Below are positions 27,761 through 36,719 of a stretch of DNA of 64,000 nucleotides, piece after piece. The translations under genes were made by a program, and so were the position numbers. Every line of letters starts with the position of its first letter. Position 1 is the first letter of the stretch. The notes under the pieces are model-generated. The model saw nothing but the letters and a program-made list of their open reading frames with translations, was not told the DNA's origin and ran no database searches. The stretch is from Noviherbaspirillum massiliense JC206. GTDB lineage: Bacteria > Pseudomonadota > Gammaproteobacteria > Burkholderiales > Burkholderiaceae_D. Location: NCBI RefSeq assembly GCF_000312045.1, contig NZ_HE978635.1:766107-830106 (forward strand), in the 5' to 3' direction.

Positions 27761-28355
27761 GTGTATCGACTCGCACCAGTAAAAAGGGCCGCAAATGGTG
27801 CCGCCCCTCTGGCCTGCTACCCGATCTAGTCCGAAATCGTCGCAGAATCGGTAGTTAAACCGTTCCTGACTAGTTTGGGCGGGATAGGTTAGCCGAGTGA
27901 ACGATGTGGCCGTCACCCATTGATTGCCTGCCTGTTGTATAGGGCGTGCTCCTGCTGGAATGTGCTCAGCCTGGGCTTAAGGATGTCGATTTCCAGCGAC
28001 ACGAAAGACCGGGTGACCTTGCTGCCGCTGTCGCTGGTTTCTGCCTTGCGTAAACGGATGGACTACGCCAGGCAATGGTGTGAGGCAGACCGAAGACCGA
28101 TGCTGGGAAGGTGTAAAAAACAGGTGACCGTTCGTCCCGGCCTCAGTGCACAAGTCTCAAGGAGACCTTTCTTAAAGTCTGCACTGTCGAAACGACGGGG
28201 TCCTGGGGGACAGTATGTGGCGGCAGATATCTTGCAGGGGAAGCGGGCAGGTACAGGAGAAGCAGTAGCATGCTGTGCTTCCTGCAAATTCCTACAATGG
28301 GGTGATGTAAGCGCCCCATTTATTTTTTTAGGGGCCGGAAACCTGCATAAAGACT
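27761..28355. other. Intergenic region between the beta-helix remnant and tRNA-Thr
   Basis: This stretch of about 595 nt has no supported gene. It contains only a plus-strand terminator-like hairpin at 28296-28329. ORFs crossing it also cross the tRNA and are not credible. Confidence 0.6.
28296..28329 (+). terminator. Terminator-like hairpin near tRNA-Thr
   Basis: TGGGGTG (28298-28304), loop ATGTAAG, CGCCCCA (28312-28318), then TTTATTTTTTT. The stem has one G-U pair. It faces the plus strand, where no clear gene lies upstream, so it may end a small RNA or read-through transcript. Confidence 0.6.
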
Positions 28356-28431
28356 TGGTGCCGCTGACCGGAATCGAACTGGTGACCTTCGCATTACGAA
28401 TGCGCTGCTCTACCGACTGAGCTACAGCGGC
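28356..28431 (-). tRNA. tRNA-Thr (anticodon CGT)
   Basis: A 76-nt cloverleaf with encoded CCA. The acceptor is GCCGCTG/CAGCGGC, the D-arm GCTC/GAGC and the anticodon loop TTCGTAA, giving CGT, which reads ACG. The T-loop is TTCGATT. Two non-Watson-Crick positions are visible, G-A at the base of the anticodon stem and A-C in the T-stem. Its 3-prime end faces the accessory EPS zone, the usual orientation for island insertion, but no integrase or duplicated tRNA end is seen in the window. Confidence 0.96.
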
Positions 28432-28542
28432 TACTCCACGAGACGCGCTTCCCGCCATGCCGGTGGCTGGCTGAAAGCTTGTCGAGCCGCGTATTTTAGC
28501 AGCCTTGTTGCGTCTTTGGAACCGATGAAGTTTGATTCGGCG

Positions 28543-30951
28543 CTATCCGCCGTGATAAATCTCCTCGAACCGCTTTTTTTCCTGGTCATCGGGCTTCGGC
28601 ACCGCGGGAGGACTGCCGAACAGCCGATCCCAGAAGCTCTTGCCCGTATCGACATCCAGTGCCGTGACGGCATTGCCGTTGAGGTACTCCTCGTAGGTCC
28701 AGTCGCCTTCGTTCTGGACCAGACCGGCTGGCACTGCCCGCCTGGCTTCCGGCACCCCGCGCAGGGCGCTGCGCATGTAGTCGATCCACATCGGCAGCGC
28801 CAGGGTGCCGCCGAATTCGCGCCCGCCTAGGGACTTGGGCTGGTCGTAGCCCATCCAGGCGACCGCCACCACGTCGCCGCCGTATCCGGCGAACCAGCCG
28901 TCGACGGCGTCGTTCGTCGTTCCCGTCTTGCCGGCGAGGTCCCCGCGCTTCAGTTTCTGGGTGGCCAGGTAGCCTGTGCCGGACCGCACCACGTCGCGCA
29001 GCATGCTGTCCATGATGAAGGCATTGCGCGGGTCGAGCACCCGTGCGGCCTGGTCGTCCGCGCTCGCGGGCTGGGTCTCCGACAGCACATTGCCGTGTGC
29101 ATCGACAATCTTGCGTATCAGCCAGGGGGCGATGCGTGCCCCGCCGTTGGCGAATACGGCGTAGGCGCCCGCCAGTTGCAGCGGGGTCACCGCGCCGGTG
29201 CCAAGCGTCATGGTGAGATTCTCGGGATGCCGTTCCGCGTCGAAGCCGAAGCGGGTAAGGTACTCGCGTGCATACGCGGGCGTGATCGCGCGCAGGATCC
29301 GCACCGATACCAGGTTCTTGGATTTTTTCAGGCCGGTGCGCATGGTCACCGGCCCGTCGTAATTGCCGTCGTCGTTCGACGGGTTCCATTTGTCGGTGCC
29401 GCTGTGCGCCTCGTCTTCCGACAGCGGCTCATCGTTGATCTCGGTGGCCGGCGAAAATCCCTTCTCCAGCGCCGCTGAATAGATGAAGGGCTTGATGGTG
29501 GAGCCGGGCTGGCGCCATGCCTGGCTGACATGGTCGAACTGGCTCATGCCAAAATCGAAGCCGCCGACCAGCGCGCGGATCCCGCCATTTTTGGCATCCA
29601 GCGCAACGAGGGCGGCCGACACTTCCGGCAACTGGGTGATCGACCACCTGCCCTTTCCATCCTTCACCACCCGGATCACCGAGCCGGGACGGATCCGGTT
29701 CTTGGCGCGGGTTTTGGTCGACAGCGCGGAGGCGGCGAAGCGCAAGCCTTCGCCGCTCATCTCGATGGTATCGCCCGACAGCAGCTCGGCCCGCACCAGC
29801 TTCGGCGAAGCCGCGGTGACGACGGCCGATCGCAGGTCGTCGCTGTCCGGATGCCTGGTCAGAATTTCATCGATGGCTTGCTGCCGCTCTTCGGCATCGC
29901 GCGGCAATTCGATAAAGTCTTCCGGCCCGCGGTAGCCATGACGCCGCTCGTAATCCATCACGCCGGCGCGCACCGCCGCATAGGCGGCATCCTGGTCGGC
30001 CTTGGTGAGCGTGGTGTAGACACTCATGCCGCTGGTGTAGATCTCATCCTTGTATTGCGCATACATCGTCTGGCGCACCGCTTCCGCGGCGTATTCCGCA
30101 TGGGTACGGAAGCGATAGCCTTCGCCTTGCAGGGAGAGTTTTTCCCTGGTTGCCGCCGCATACTGCGCCTCGGTGATATAGCCGAGCTCGCGCATGCGCT
30201 TGAGGATGTATTGCTGGCGTTCCCGGGCGCGCTTTGGATTCACCACTGGATTGGCCGTGGCGGGTGCTTTCGGCAGGCCGGCCAGCATCGCGGCTTCCGC
30301 GATCGTCACATTCTGGATCGGTTTGCCGAAATAGATGCGCGCCGCGCTGCCGAAGCCGTAAGCCCGCTCGCCGAGGTAGATCTGGTTCATGTACAGCTCG
30401 AGGATCTGGTCCTTGCTCAGCTTGCCTTCGATCTTGTAGGCCAGCAGGATTTCCTGCAGCTTGCGCCCGTAGGTTTTCTTCTTCGTCAGGAGAAAGTTGC
30501 GCGCGACCTGCATGGTGATGGTGGAGGCGCCCTGCGAGCGGCTGCTGCGCAGGTTGGCCAGGCCGGCACGCACCACGCCGATGAAATCGACGCCGCCATG
30601 CTCATAGAAATCGCTGTCTTCGATCGCGATGATGGCCTTCTTCATCACCTCCGGCATTTCGCGGATCGGCACGAAGTCGCGCCGCTCTTCGCCGAATTCG
30701 CCAATCAGAACATTGTCGGCCGTGAATACCCGCAAGGGCATCTTGGGGCGGTAATCGGTCAATGCATCGATTGCGGGCAGGTTCGGCGCAATGGCCAGAA
30801 AGACATATGCGGCAAGCAGCACGCCCGCAAGCGCACCGGCCGCACACATGGCCGCGATGGCTTGCAGGATGCGATGTTTCAACGGTTGCTTGCTCCAGCG
30901 GGACAGGACGGAAGAAATGGATGAAATGAATGAATAGCGTGACACCGCCAT
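28543..30951 (-). CDS. mrcA: Class A penicillin-binding protein 1A
   Basis: An 802-residue bifunctional peptidoglycan synthase in the inner membrane. An N-terminal helix (IAAMCAAGALAGVLLAAYVFLAI) precedes the GT51 transglycosylase domain with AIEDSDFYEHGGVD (catalytic Glu) and QGASTITMQVARN. The transpeptidase domain shows SxxK as GSTIKPF, SxN as SKN and KTG as AGKTGTT. The start is set at ATG 30951 (MAVSRYSF); an in-frame ATG at 30999 adds 16 residues with no clear benefit. It stands alone, convergent with nothing nearby and divergent from a small lipoprotein gene. Confidence 0.95.
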   Translation of the reverse strand: MAVSRYSFISSISSVLSRWSKQPLKHRILQAIAAMCAAGALAGVLLAAYVFLAIAPNLPAIDALTDYRPKMPLRVFTADNVLIGEFGEERRDFVPIREMPEVMKKAIIAIEDSDFYEHGGVDFIGVVRAGLANLRSSRSQGASTITMQVARNFLLTKKKTYGRKLQEILLAYKIEGKLSKDQILELYMNQIYLGERAYGFGSAARIYFGKPIQNVTIAEAAMLAGLPKAPATANPVVNPKRARERQQYILKRMRELGYITEAQYAAATREKLSLQGEGYRFRTHAEYAAEAVRQTMYAQYKDEIYTSGMSVYTTLTKADQDAAYAAVRAGVMDYERRHGYRGPEDFIELPRDAEERQQAIDEILTRHPDSDDLRSAVVTAASPKLVRAELLSGDTIEMSGEGLRFAASALSTKTRAKNRIRPGSVIRVVKDGKGRWSITQLPEVSAALVALDAKNGGIRALVGGFDFGMSQFDHVSQAWRQPGSTIKPFIYSAALEKGFSPATEINDEPLSEDEAHSGTDKWNPSNDDGNYDGPVTMRTGLKKSKNLVSVRILRAITPAYAREYLTRFGFDAERHPENLTMTLGTGAVTPLQLAGAYAVFANGGARIAPWLIRKIVDAHGNVLSETQPASADDQAARVLDPRNAFIMDSMLRDVVRSGTGYLATQKLKRGDLAGKTGTTNDAVDGWFAGYGGDVVAVAWMGYDQPKSLGGREFGGTLALPMWIDYMRSALRGVPEARRAVPAGLVQNEGDWTYEEYLNGNAVTALDVDTGKSFWDRLFGSPPAVPKPDDQEKKRFEEIYHGG

Positions 30952-31216
30952 CCTCCATGGATAAAACCTAGTGCCGAACTTTAACAGGCTTGGCCGCACA
31001 AGAGTGCAAGCAATTGTTGCGACGGATCAAGGCAGATGGCAGCAGGATGGGTGCTTTTCCTGCAAGAGAAGGGTTCGGCGGGGCGTACTTGGCATGCGCG
31101 ATGCATGGCCATGGTCGGGTGCGTCCCGAACTGGTATTCCTTGTCCGGCCACCTATAGTGAAAGGTCCTCCATCCATTCTGGAGGCCTTGATTGACAATT
31201 TTTCAGGAGAGACACG

Positions 31217-31375
31217 ATGAAGTATTTCCCTCTCATATTAGGCGCCCTGGGCGTCATTCTATTGGCCAGCTGCGGCTCCATGAGCTCGGGTGGAATGGGA
31301 ATGAGCAGCGAGGATGGCCCCGTAGGCATCACTCAACATGTGTTCGACCCTAGAGATCCCTATCATGGAGGATGA
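31217..31375 (+). CDS. Small lipoprotein (52 residues)
   Basis: It starts at ATG 31217 with AGGAGA 6 nt upstream. The product begins MKYFPLILGALGVILLASCGS, a complete lipoprotein signal with lipid Cys at residue 19. A Met/Gly/Ser-rich mature part of about 30 residues follows and ends DPRDPYHGG. The function is unknown. The clean signal and ribosome site make it credible despite its size. Confidence 0.75.
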   Translation: MKYFPLILGALGVILLASCGSMSSGGMGMSSEDGPVGITQHVFDPRDPYHGG

Positions 31376-31701
31376 CGAAATCGGGGAGAGCTTCCTGCTT
31401 GAAGTAGGAGAAGACGATGTGCGCAGATCTGGATCTTTTCATCCATTCAGTCTTTGCCGGACGGGCAACCAGAACAAGAAGACCAAGGTCGTTGCTTCAT
31501 AAATGACGAAAGGAAATATTACCCACATTTCCTGTGGCTAATCTTGTGGATAAACAACTGGATTCCACCCAAGCATTTGATCCATAAGGAAATATTGGAC
31601 CTGATTAAAATCAAGGCAGCTTGAAGAGGCTTAAAGACCATGCGACCAATTGCAGGCAGTACGGCCGTCGCCTGGGATCGCTGAATGCCCCGGTGACGGC
31701 C
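31376..31701. other. Intergenic, nothing recognised
   Basis: 326 nt between the small lipoprotein and the YkvA gene. A 46-codon frame beginning at ATG 31365 overlaps the lipoprotein end. It has no independent support. No terminator or dyad stands out. Confidence 0.5.
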
Positions 31702-32091
31702 TCAAGCCTTGTCGAATGCGTGGACGAGCCATAGCGAGAAAAGAACGGCTGCCGACAGCCACAGAATGATCACCACCACCGCCGCGAAGTAACTTTTCGG
31801 CTTGGCCAAGGCAGAGGCAGCCTTCGCTCTTGCATCCGCAAGCACATTCTCCGGAATCATCCGGATTGCCAGTGCGATGCCGAGGGGAACCAGAATGACA
31901 TCATCCAGATAACCCAGCACCGGAATGAAATCGGGGATCAAATCGATCGGGCTCAATGCGTAGGCGGCCACCAGGCCGGCAACGATTTTCGCGGCGAGCG
32001 GCGTGCGCGGATCGCGCACCGCAAAGTAGAGAGCGACGGTTTCCCGCTTGAGCGCGCGGGCCTTATCGCGCAGAGTCGATCCGAGATGCAT
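31702..32091 (-). CDS. YkvA/DUF1232 membrane protein
   Basis: A 129-residue protein with the DUF1232 core [20 protein letters not shown] near residues 46-65. A C-terminal hydrophobic helix ([23 protein letters not shown]) is also present. The family is widespread in bacteria and its function is unsettled. The start is placed at ATG 32091 ([15 protein letters not shown]). An ATG nine codons earlier is possible. It is followed by no gene on the same strand, and the crotonase gene lies upstream across about 120 nt. Confidence 0.85.
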   Translation of the reverse strand: MHLGSTLRDKARALKRETVALYFAVRDPRTPLAAKIVAGLVAAYALSPIDLIPDFIPVLGYLDDVILVPLGIALAIRMIPENVLADARAKAASALAKPKSYFAAVVVIILWLSAAVLFSLWLVHAFDKA

Positions 32092-32211
32092 GCTTATTGC
32101 AGGCGCCGGCAGCGGCATGGCAAGCCCGCCGCACGCCGCCCTCGCTCATGACAAAATGCCCAGGCGCGGCATGCTGCATCCGACGCCGTGCCGGGACCGA
32201 TTGCACGGTGA

Positions 32212-32988
32212 TCAGGAACCGCTCCACACCGGGCGCTTCTTTTCCATGAAGGCTTCCACGCCAGCCTTGAAATCCTTGCTGCCGTAGCAGGCGCGGATCA
32301 GGTCCTCGCCCGGGGGCAAACCTTCCGTCACGATGCGGCGCATGGCTTCCTTGGAAGCGCGCATGGTGACCGGGGCATTCTTGGCCAGGCGGCTGCACAA
32401 GGCTTCGGCCTTGGCATCGAGTTCGGCCGCTTCCGCGATCTCGGTGACGAAACCGCATTCCTTCGCTTCCTCCGCGCCGATGGTGTCGGCCAGCAGCAGC
32501 AGCCGCTTCGCGCGGCTCACGCCGAATGCCGCAAGAACCCGGGCCGTGTTCGCCATGGACAGGCAATTGCCGAGCGTGCGCGCAATCGGCACGCCGAACG
32601 AAGCCTGCGGCGTGGCGATGCGAAAATCGCAGGCCGCCGAAATCGCCAGGCCGCCGCCGATCGCCCATCCTTCCACGATGGCGACCGTCGGCATCGGCAG
32701 GCGCTCGATCTGTTCGATCTGCGCATCGATCTTCTTTTCGTAGGCGACGCCATCGTCCCCGCCCGTGAATGCGCGGAATTGTTCGATATCAGTCCCCGCC
32801 ACGAAGGCTTCCCCGCCTGCGCCACGGAAGGTGGCCACGCGGACCGCCGGATCCTTGCTGATGCGCTCGCAAATGCTCGCCAGCTCTTCATACATGGCCC
32901 AGGTCATTGCATTGCGGGCTTCCGGGCGATCGAACACGATGGAGGCGATGCCGTCACGAATCGACAGGTGGACTTGTCCGTTGCTCAT
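32212..32988 (-). CDS. Enoyl-CoA hydratase/isomerase (crotonase) family protein
   Basis: A 258-residue crotonase-fold protein that probably acts on an acyl-CoA in the cytoplasm. The oxyanion-hole region is AGGEAFVAGTDI (near 57) and GWAIGGGLAISAACDFRIAT (near 103). The two glutamates of classical enoyl-CoA hydratase appear missing: the PE position reads VPIARTLG, and the second falls in RAKRLLLLADTIG. Another crotonase activity, such as isomerase, hydrolase or racemase, is therefore likely. The start is ATG 32988 with AAAGGA 11 nt upstream. A longer frame to 33093 has no support. Confidence 0.85.
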   Translation of the reverse strand: MSNGQVHLSIRDGIASIVFDRPEARNAMTWAMYEELASICERISKDPAVRVATFRGAGGEAFVAGTDIEQFRAFTGGDDGVAYEKKIDAQIEQIERLPMPTVAIVEGWAIGGGLAISAACDFRIATPQASFGVPIARTLGNCLSMANTARVLAAFGVSRAKRLLLLADTIGAEEAKECGFVTEIAEAAELDAKAEALCSRLAKNAPVTMRASKEAMRRIVTEGLPPGEDLIRACYGSKDFKAGVEAFMEKKRPVWSGS

Positions 32989-33123
32989 GGCGCAGAGATT
33001 CCTTTGCTGATAATTGATGGTTGAACCGCGAAAGCGGGATTGCCTCCTGCTCGCCGGAGCGGCCGGAGCAAGACGCGATTGTATGCCAATCACGGGACTG
33101 CGCCTACCCGCACGGCGGTGCGT

Positions 33124-36100
33124 CTACCGCAACGAAAAATCCACCCTGTTCTGTGGCGCGGCGCCCTCACCCTGCTTCGATTCCGACTGGCCGGAGCGCG
33201 ATGCGAGGATGAAGATGCGCTCGCCCGTAACCTGGCCGGCGTTCGTCAGCCAGTCCTTGACTGCCTGGGCACGCCGGTTGGCGAGTCCGATCAGGTCGCT
33301 GTCGTCGATCTCGGTGTGCGCCATCATGAGCCTTTCCATTTCCTCCACCGGCAAGCGCTTCTGCAAGCCGATCAGGTTGCGCGGCTTCGGGAATTTTTCT
33401 TCCCTGTACACCCGGCCCAGCAGCGCCGGATATTCGTCCGCGTTTACGCTGACACTGGCAAGCTCGGCGGCTTGCCCGCGCGCCCGCAGATCCTGAAGCT
33501 TGAGGGCGCGTACCTTGCGCTCAATCGCGACGCGCTTCAATCCTTCGAGGTCCGCTTCGCCCCCGGCCCAACCGGTGATGTCAAGTTTCAGCGCCGGCCG
33601 GTTGGCCAGCGCCGAGGCCAGGGAACGAAGCTTCGCTTCGGTCGCCGGCGTGATGGCCGCCCGGCCGGGCTCGAAGCTCACAGATGACATTTCTCCGCCG
33701 CTGCCGCCTCCGAACACCGAGCCCAGCAGGGCAAACGGCTGGCTGACCGCCTTGACGACGGCATTGCCGATCACCTTGAGGATGATGCCGCCGATGGAGA
33801 ATTGCGGATCGTCGAGCGATCCTTCAATCGGCACATTGACATCGATGACGCCATTGCGGTCCTGCAGCAGCGCAACCGCCAGCTTGACCGGCAGCCTGGT
33901 TGCGGCATTACTTGCGCTTGCCTCGTTCAGCGTCAGCTGGTCCAGGATCAGCCGGTTCGTGGCGCTGAGCTGGCGGTTCTCGACGTGATAGTTCACTTCG
34001 AACGACAGCTTGCCCTTCTCGATTCCATAGCCGAGGTAGCGGTCCGCATAGGCGGAAAGCGTGGCGAGTTCCATGCCGCGCACATTGGCGTTCAGATCCA
34101 GAAAAAGATCGCCGCGCAGGGGATTGACGCGGCCGGCGATCGACAGCGGCGCGCGGTTGACCTCGCCGCGCAGGTTGACGTTCGCCGTGGCGGACGGGTC
34201 GGAGGACAGGCCCGTCACGACGCCGCTGAAATTCATCAGGCTGGCCGAATAATTTGGCCGGATGAAGTTGTCGGAAAAGCGCACCCTGCCGCCCTGGAAA
34301 GTGAGCCTGCGAATGCTGACCGGCGGCATCTGCCGCTGCACGGATGCGGGCCGGCCTTGCGCATTCCCGCCGGATGCACGCCCGGCATTGGCGGGCGCCG
34401 CGTTCGGCCCGGCGGATCGGCTGCGCACGATGTTCTGCAGGTTGATGCGTCCGCTCGGGTCGATGATGACGCGGGCAAAGAAGTCGCGCAGGGCCATGTT
34501 GTCGACGGCCATGGCGAACGGTTGCAACCGGACCTCCATGCCGCCAAAGAACAGCGATTTCCAGCGCAGGAAATCCCTGCCGTTCGACGGGTCTGCCGCC
34601 GCCAGATCATTCAGGCTCGCATCGCCGCGGAAGCCGCCGCTCAATTCGCCATCCTTGCCGGTGGCGAGTTGCAGCCGCCCCTTGCCGGAGAGGCTGGCGC
34701 CGGTAAAGCGCAGATTGATGCGGTCGGCGATCAGGGGTTGCAGGGGCAGCAGGTCCACGCCGTCCAGATCGAGCGCCAGGTCGGTCCGGAATGGCGCAAG
34801 GCCGACGCTGCCATTCAGCAGTACGCGGCCGGTCCGGTTTACGGACGCTTTCAATGCCATTTGCGCCGGCGTCTGCGAGGCGGTCGACAAGCCGTGCAGC
34901 GACAGGCTGAGCGGCGCGATGACTGCCACGGCGGGCTCGGGCCGGTTATGGTCTTCCACGCGCGCCGTCCAGTTTTCGATCCGCAGCCGGTCCACGCGCA
35001 TGGCATAGGCATTGCTCCCGGCAGCCGGCTTCGCATGCTCCGGTGCCGGCGACGCGGCACCGGCCGGCTGCACTCCTGGCTCCGCCCGCTCCGCGCGCTT
35101 GTCCTGGCGCAGGAACAGGCTGGCGCTGTCCGATACGACTTCGTCCGCGACCAGCGTCTTTTTGACGGTATCCAGAACCAGTCCGCGCAGCGTCAGGTCG
35201 AGCTTCTCCAGGCCGGCACGCATCGGCCGCGCCGGCTGGCTGTCGGTGTAGTGCAGCATGCCGCCGCGGATATCCAGTTCGCCAAGCGTGACATGCAATG
35301 GCGAGGCCGGCTCGGCCTGCGCGGCAGTTTCACGCGAAGCCGGCAACAGGTGCTGCAGGTTGAGGCGGCCGTCCGGCTCGCGGCGCAGGTCCGCCTCGAG
35401 GCCGGTCGCCACGGCTTTCGTCAGTTCGACGCGGCCGCCGGTCACATCCGTATTGGCCAGACTCAGCGCGAGTTCCGGCAGCTTGAGCACCGGCGCTCCA
35501 TGCAGGTCCTTGATCTGCAGCGCCTTGAGGGCCAGATCTCCGCTCAGTATCAGGCTGGGCGCCTCGTTCCGGGGTTGCCTGAAGCTGCCCTGCAGGCGCG
35601 CTTCGAGCCGGGCGCTGGGCACATGAAAGCGTGGCGCGGCGGGCAGGTAGTCGACGAACGGCGCAAGGTCGAGGCTGTCCAGATTCAGCTCCACGACGGC
35701 CTCCCTCGGCTCGGCAAAGGGACGGGCCTTGCCTCTTGCCAGCAGCGTCGCGCCGTCGACCTGTGCCCGCAGCAGCGGCTCCACGAACACGTCCGCCTGC
35801 GCCGGCAGCGAAGAGATGAAGGGGATGCCAAGCGAGAGGCCGGTAATGGCATGGCTTGCCCGCGCTGGCAGATCATCGAAGTCGATACGGCCTTGTTCTA
35901 ACTGGATATTGCTGACGGAAAAGCGCGCCGGCCGCCCGCTCGACGGCTTGCCGGAAGCGAGGGCCGTGAGGTCATCGAAGTTGTAGCTGTGGGCAGCCCG
36001 CCGCACCACGTGTACGTAGGGACCGGCGAGGCGGACTTCCTTGATCACCGGCGCCAGGTGCAGTGCCGACGCGGCAGAAAGATTGACGGTCAGGGTGTCG

Positions 36101-36378
36101 AAGGAAGCGAACCGCGTATCACCGTCGGCTTCCATCAGCTTGAAGTCGCGCAGCGTAAGGACCAGGGTGAACGGATTGATTTCCACCCGGCCAAGCGTGG
36201 CGCGTCGGTGAAGCTTTTCTTCGATCAGGGTTTGCGTTTGTGCCTTGACGATGGCCGGCAGGACGAAGTAGCCGAACAGGCCGTAGAGCAGCAGCAAGGC
36301 GACGAGCCCGATGAACACGCGTCGCACCGCCTTGCCGCGCGCGAACGTAAGATGCCGCTTCGACCTGGAATTGGACAT
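33124..36378 (-). CDS. DUF748 (AsmA-superfamily) envelope protein
   Basis: A 1084-residue protein with one N-terminal helix (VFIGLVALLLLYGLFGYFVLPAIV) anchoring it in the inner membrane, followed by a very long beta-rich periplasmic part of the AsmA/DUF748 type. The repeats resemble lipid-transfer bridge proteins such as TamB and YhdP. Residues 900-1084 form an alpha/beta tail (ALKLDITGWAGGEADLEG, LANRRAQAVKDWLTNAG) that resembles OmpA-like domains. A role in phospholipid transport or outer-membrane homeostasis is known for some relatives; this one is uncharacterised. A second AsmA gene follows upstream across a 340-nt gap. Confidence 0.85.
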   Translation of the reverse strand: MSNSRSKRHLTFARGKAVRRVFIGLVALLLLYGLFGYFVLPAIVKAQTQTLIEEKLHRRATLGRVEINPFTLVLTLRDFKLMEADGDTRFASFDTLTVNLSAASALHLAPVIKEVRLAGPYVHVVRRAAHSYNFDDLTALASGKPSSGRPARFSVSNIQLEQGRIDFDDLPARASHAITGLSLGIPFISSLPAQADVFVEPLLRAQVDGATLLARGKARPFAEPREAVVELNLDSLDLAPFVDYLPAAPRFHVPSARLEARLQGSFRQPRNEAPSLILSGDLALKALQIKDLHGAPVLKLPELALSLANTDVTGGRVELTKAVATGLEADLRREPDGRLNLQHLLPASRETAAQAEPASPLHVTLGELDIRGGMLHYTDSQPARPMRAGLEKLDLTLRGLVLDTVKKTLVADEVVSDSASLFLRQDKRAERAEPGVQPAGAASPAPEHAKPAAGSNAYAMRVDRLRIENWTARVEDHNRPEPAVAVIAPLSLSLHGLSTASQTPAQMALKASVNRTGRVLLNGSVGLAPFRTDLALDLDGVDLLPLQPLIADRINLRFTGASLSGKGRLQLATGKDGELSGGFRGDASLNDLAAADPSNGRDFLRWKSLFFGGMEVRLQPFAMAVDNMALRDFFARVIIDPSGRINLQNIVRSRSAGPNAAPANAGRASGGNAQGRPASVQRQMPPVSIRRLTFQGGRVRFSDNFIRPNYSASLMNFSGVVTGLSSDPSATANVNLRGEVNRAPLSIAGRVNPLRGDLFLDLNANVRGMELATLSAYADRYLGYGIEKGKLSFEVNYHVENRQLSATNRLILDQLTLNEASASNAATRLPVKLAVALLQDRNGVIDVNVPIEGSLDDPQFSIGGIILKVIGNAVVKAVSQPFALLGSVFGGGSGGEMSSVSFEPGRAAITPATEAKLRSLASALANRPALKLDITGWAGGEADLEGLKRVAIERKVRALKLQDLRARGQAAELASVSVNADEYPALLGRVYREEKFPKPRNLIGLQKRLPVEEMERLMMAHTEIDDSDLIGLANRRAQAVKDWLTNAGQVTGERIFILASRSGQSESKQGEGAAPQNRVDFSLR

Positions 36379-36559
36379 GGGAAACCTTGACGGGGCTGCC
36401 GGACCTGCAGTTCCGCGATTTTACCAATCGCACTGAAGTGAAAATTTGTCGCCACACAAGCGAACGCTGCGCCGTTCCGGCAACTTGAGTGCAGCATGTC
36501 GTCCAGCTGTTTCTTCGCACTGGCAGATGACGGACCGCGGGCCGTTCATCTGCCGGACG

Positions 36560-36658
36560 CTAAAGCACGCCAAACAGGAAAAGCAGCACCAGCGTCAGCA
36601 CAATCGAAACGATCAGCGAACCGAGACAGCCCAGCCGGCTGGAAAAGAACAGGAACAT
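36560..36658 (-). CDS. Tiny membrane protein (32 residues)
   Basis: The product MFLFFSSRLGCLGSLIVSIV followed by a leucine-rich tail is one hydrophobic helix with a basic, cysteine-containing N-terminus. Short proteins of this SxRLGCLGSL type recur in bacterial genomes. It lies between two AsmA-like genes on the same strand. No strong Shine-Dalgarno precedes ATG 36658, so the call is tentative. The function is unknown. Confidence 0.5.
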   Translation of the reverse strand: MFLFFSSRLGCLGSLIVSIVLTLVLLFLFGVL

Positions 36659-36719
36659 GATGTCTGTTTGAAGAACGGTGGTGGCTGTACCGCACGCGCC
36701 AACTGCGGCCTGAATCGGG

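Noticed and set aside
27920..28458. ORFs running through the tRNA-Thr gene
   Set aside because: They are incompatible with the tRNA and show no coding bias.
31365..31505. 46-codon ORF after the small lipoprotein
   Set aside because: It overlaps the lipoprotein stop and has no recognisable feature.
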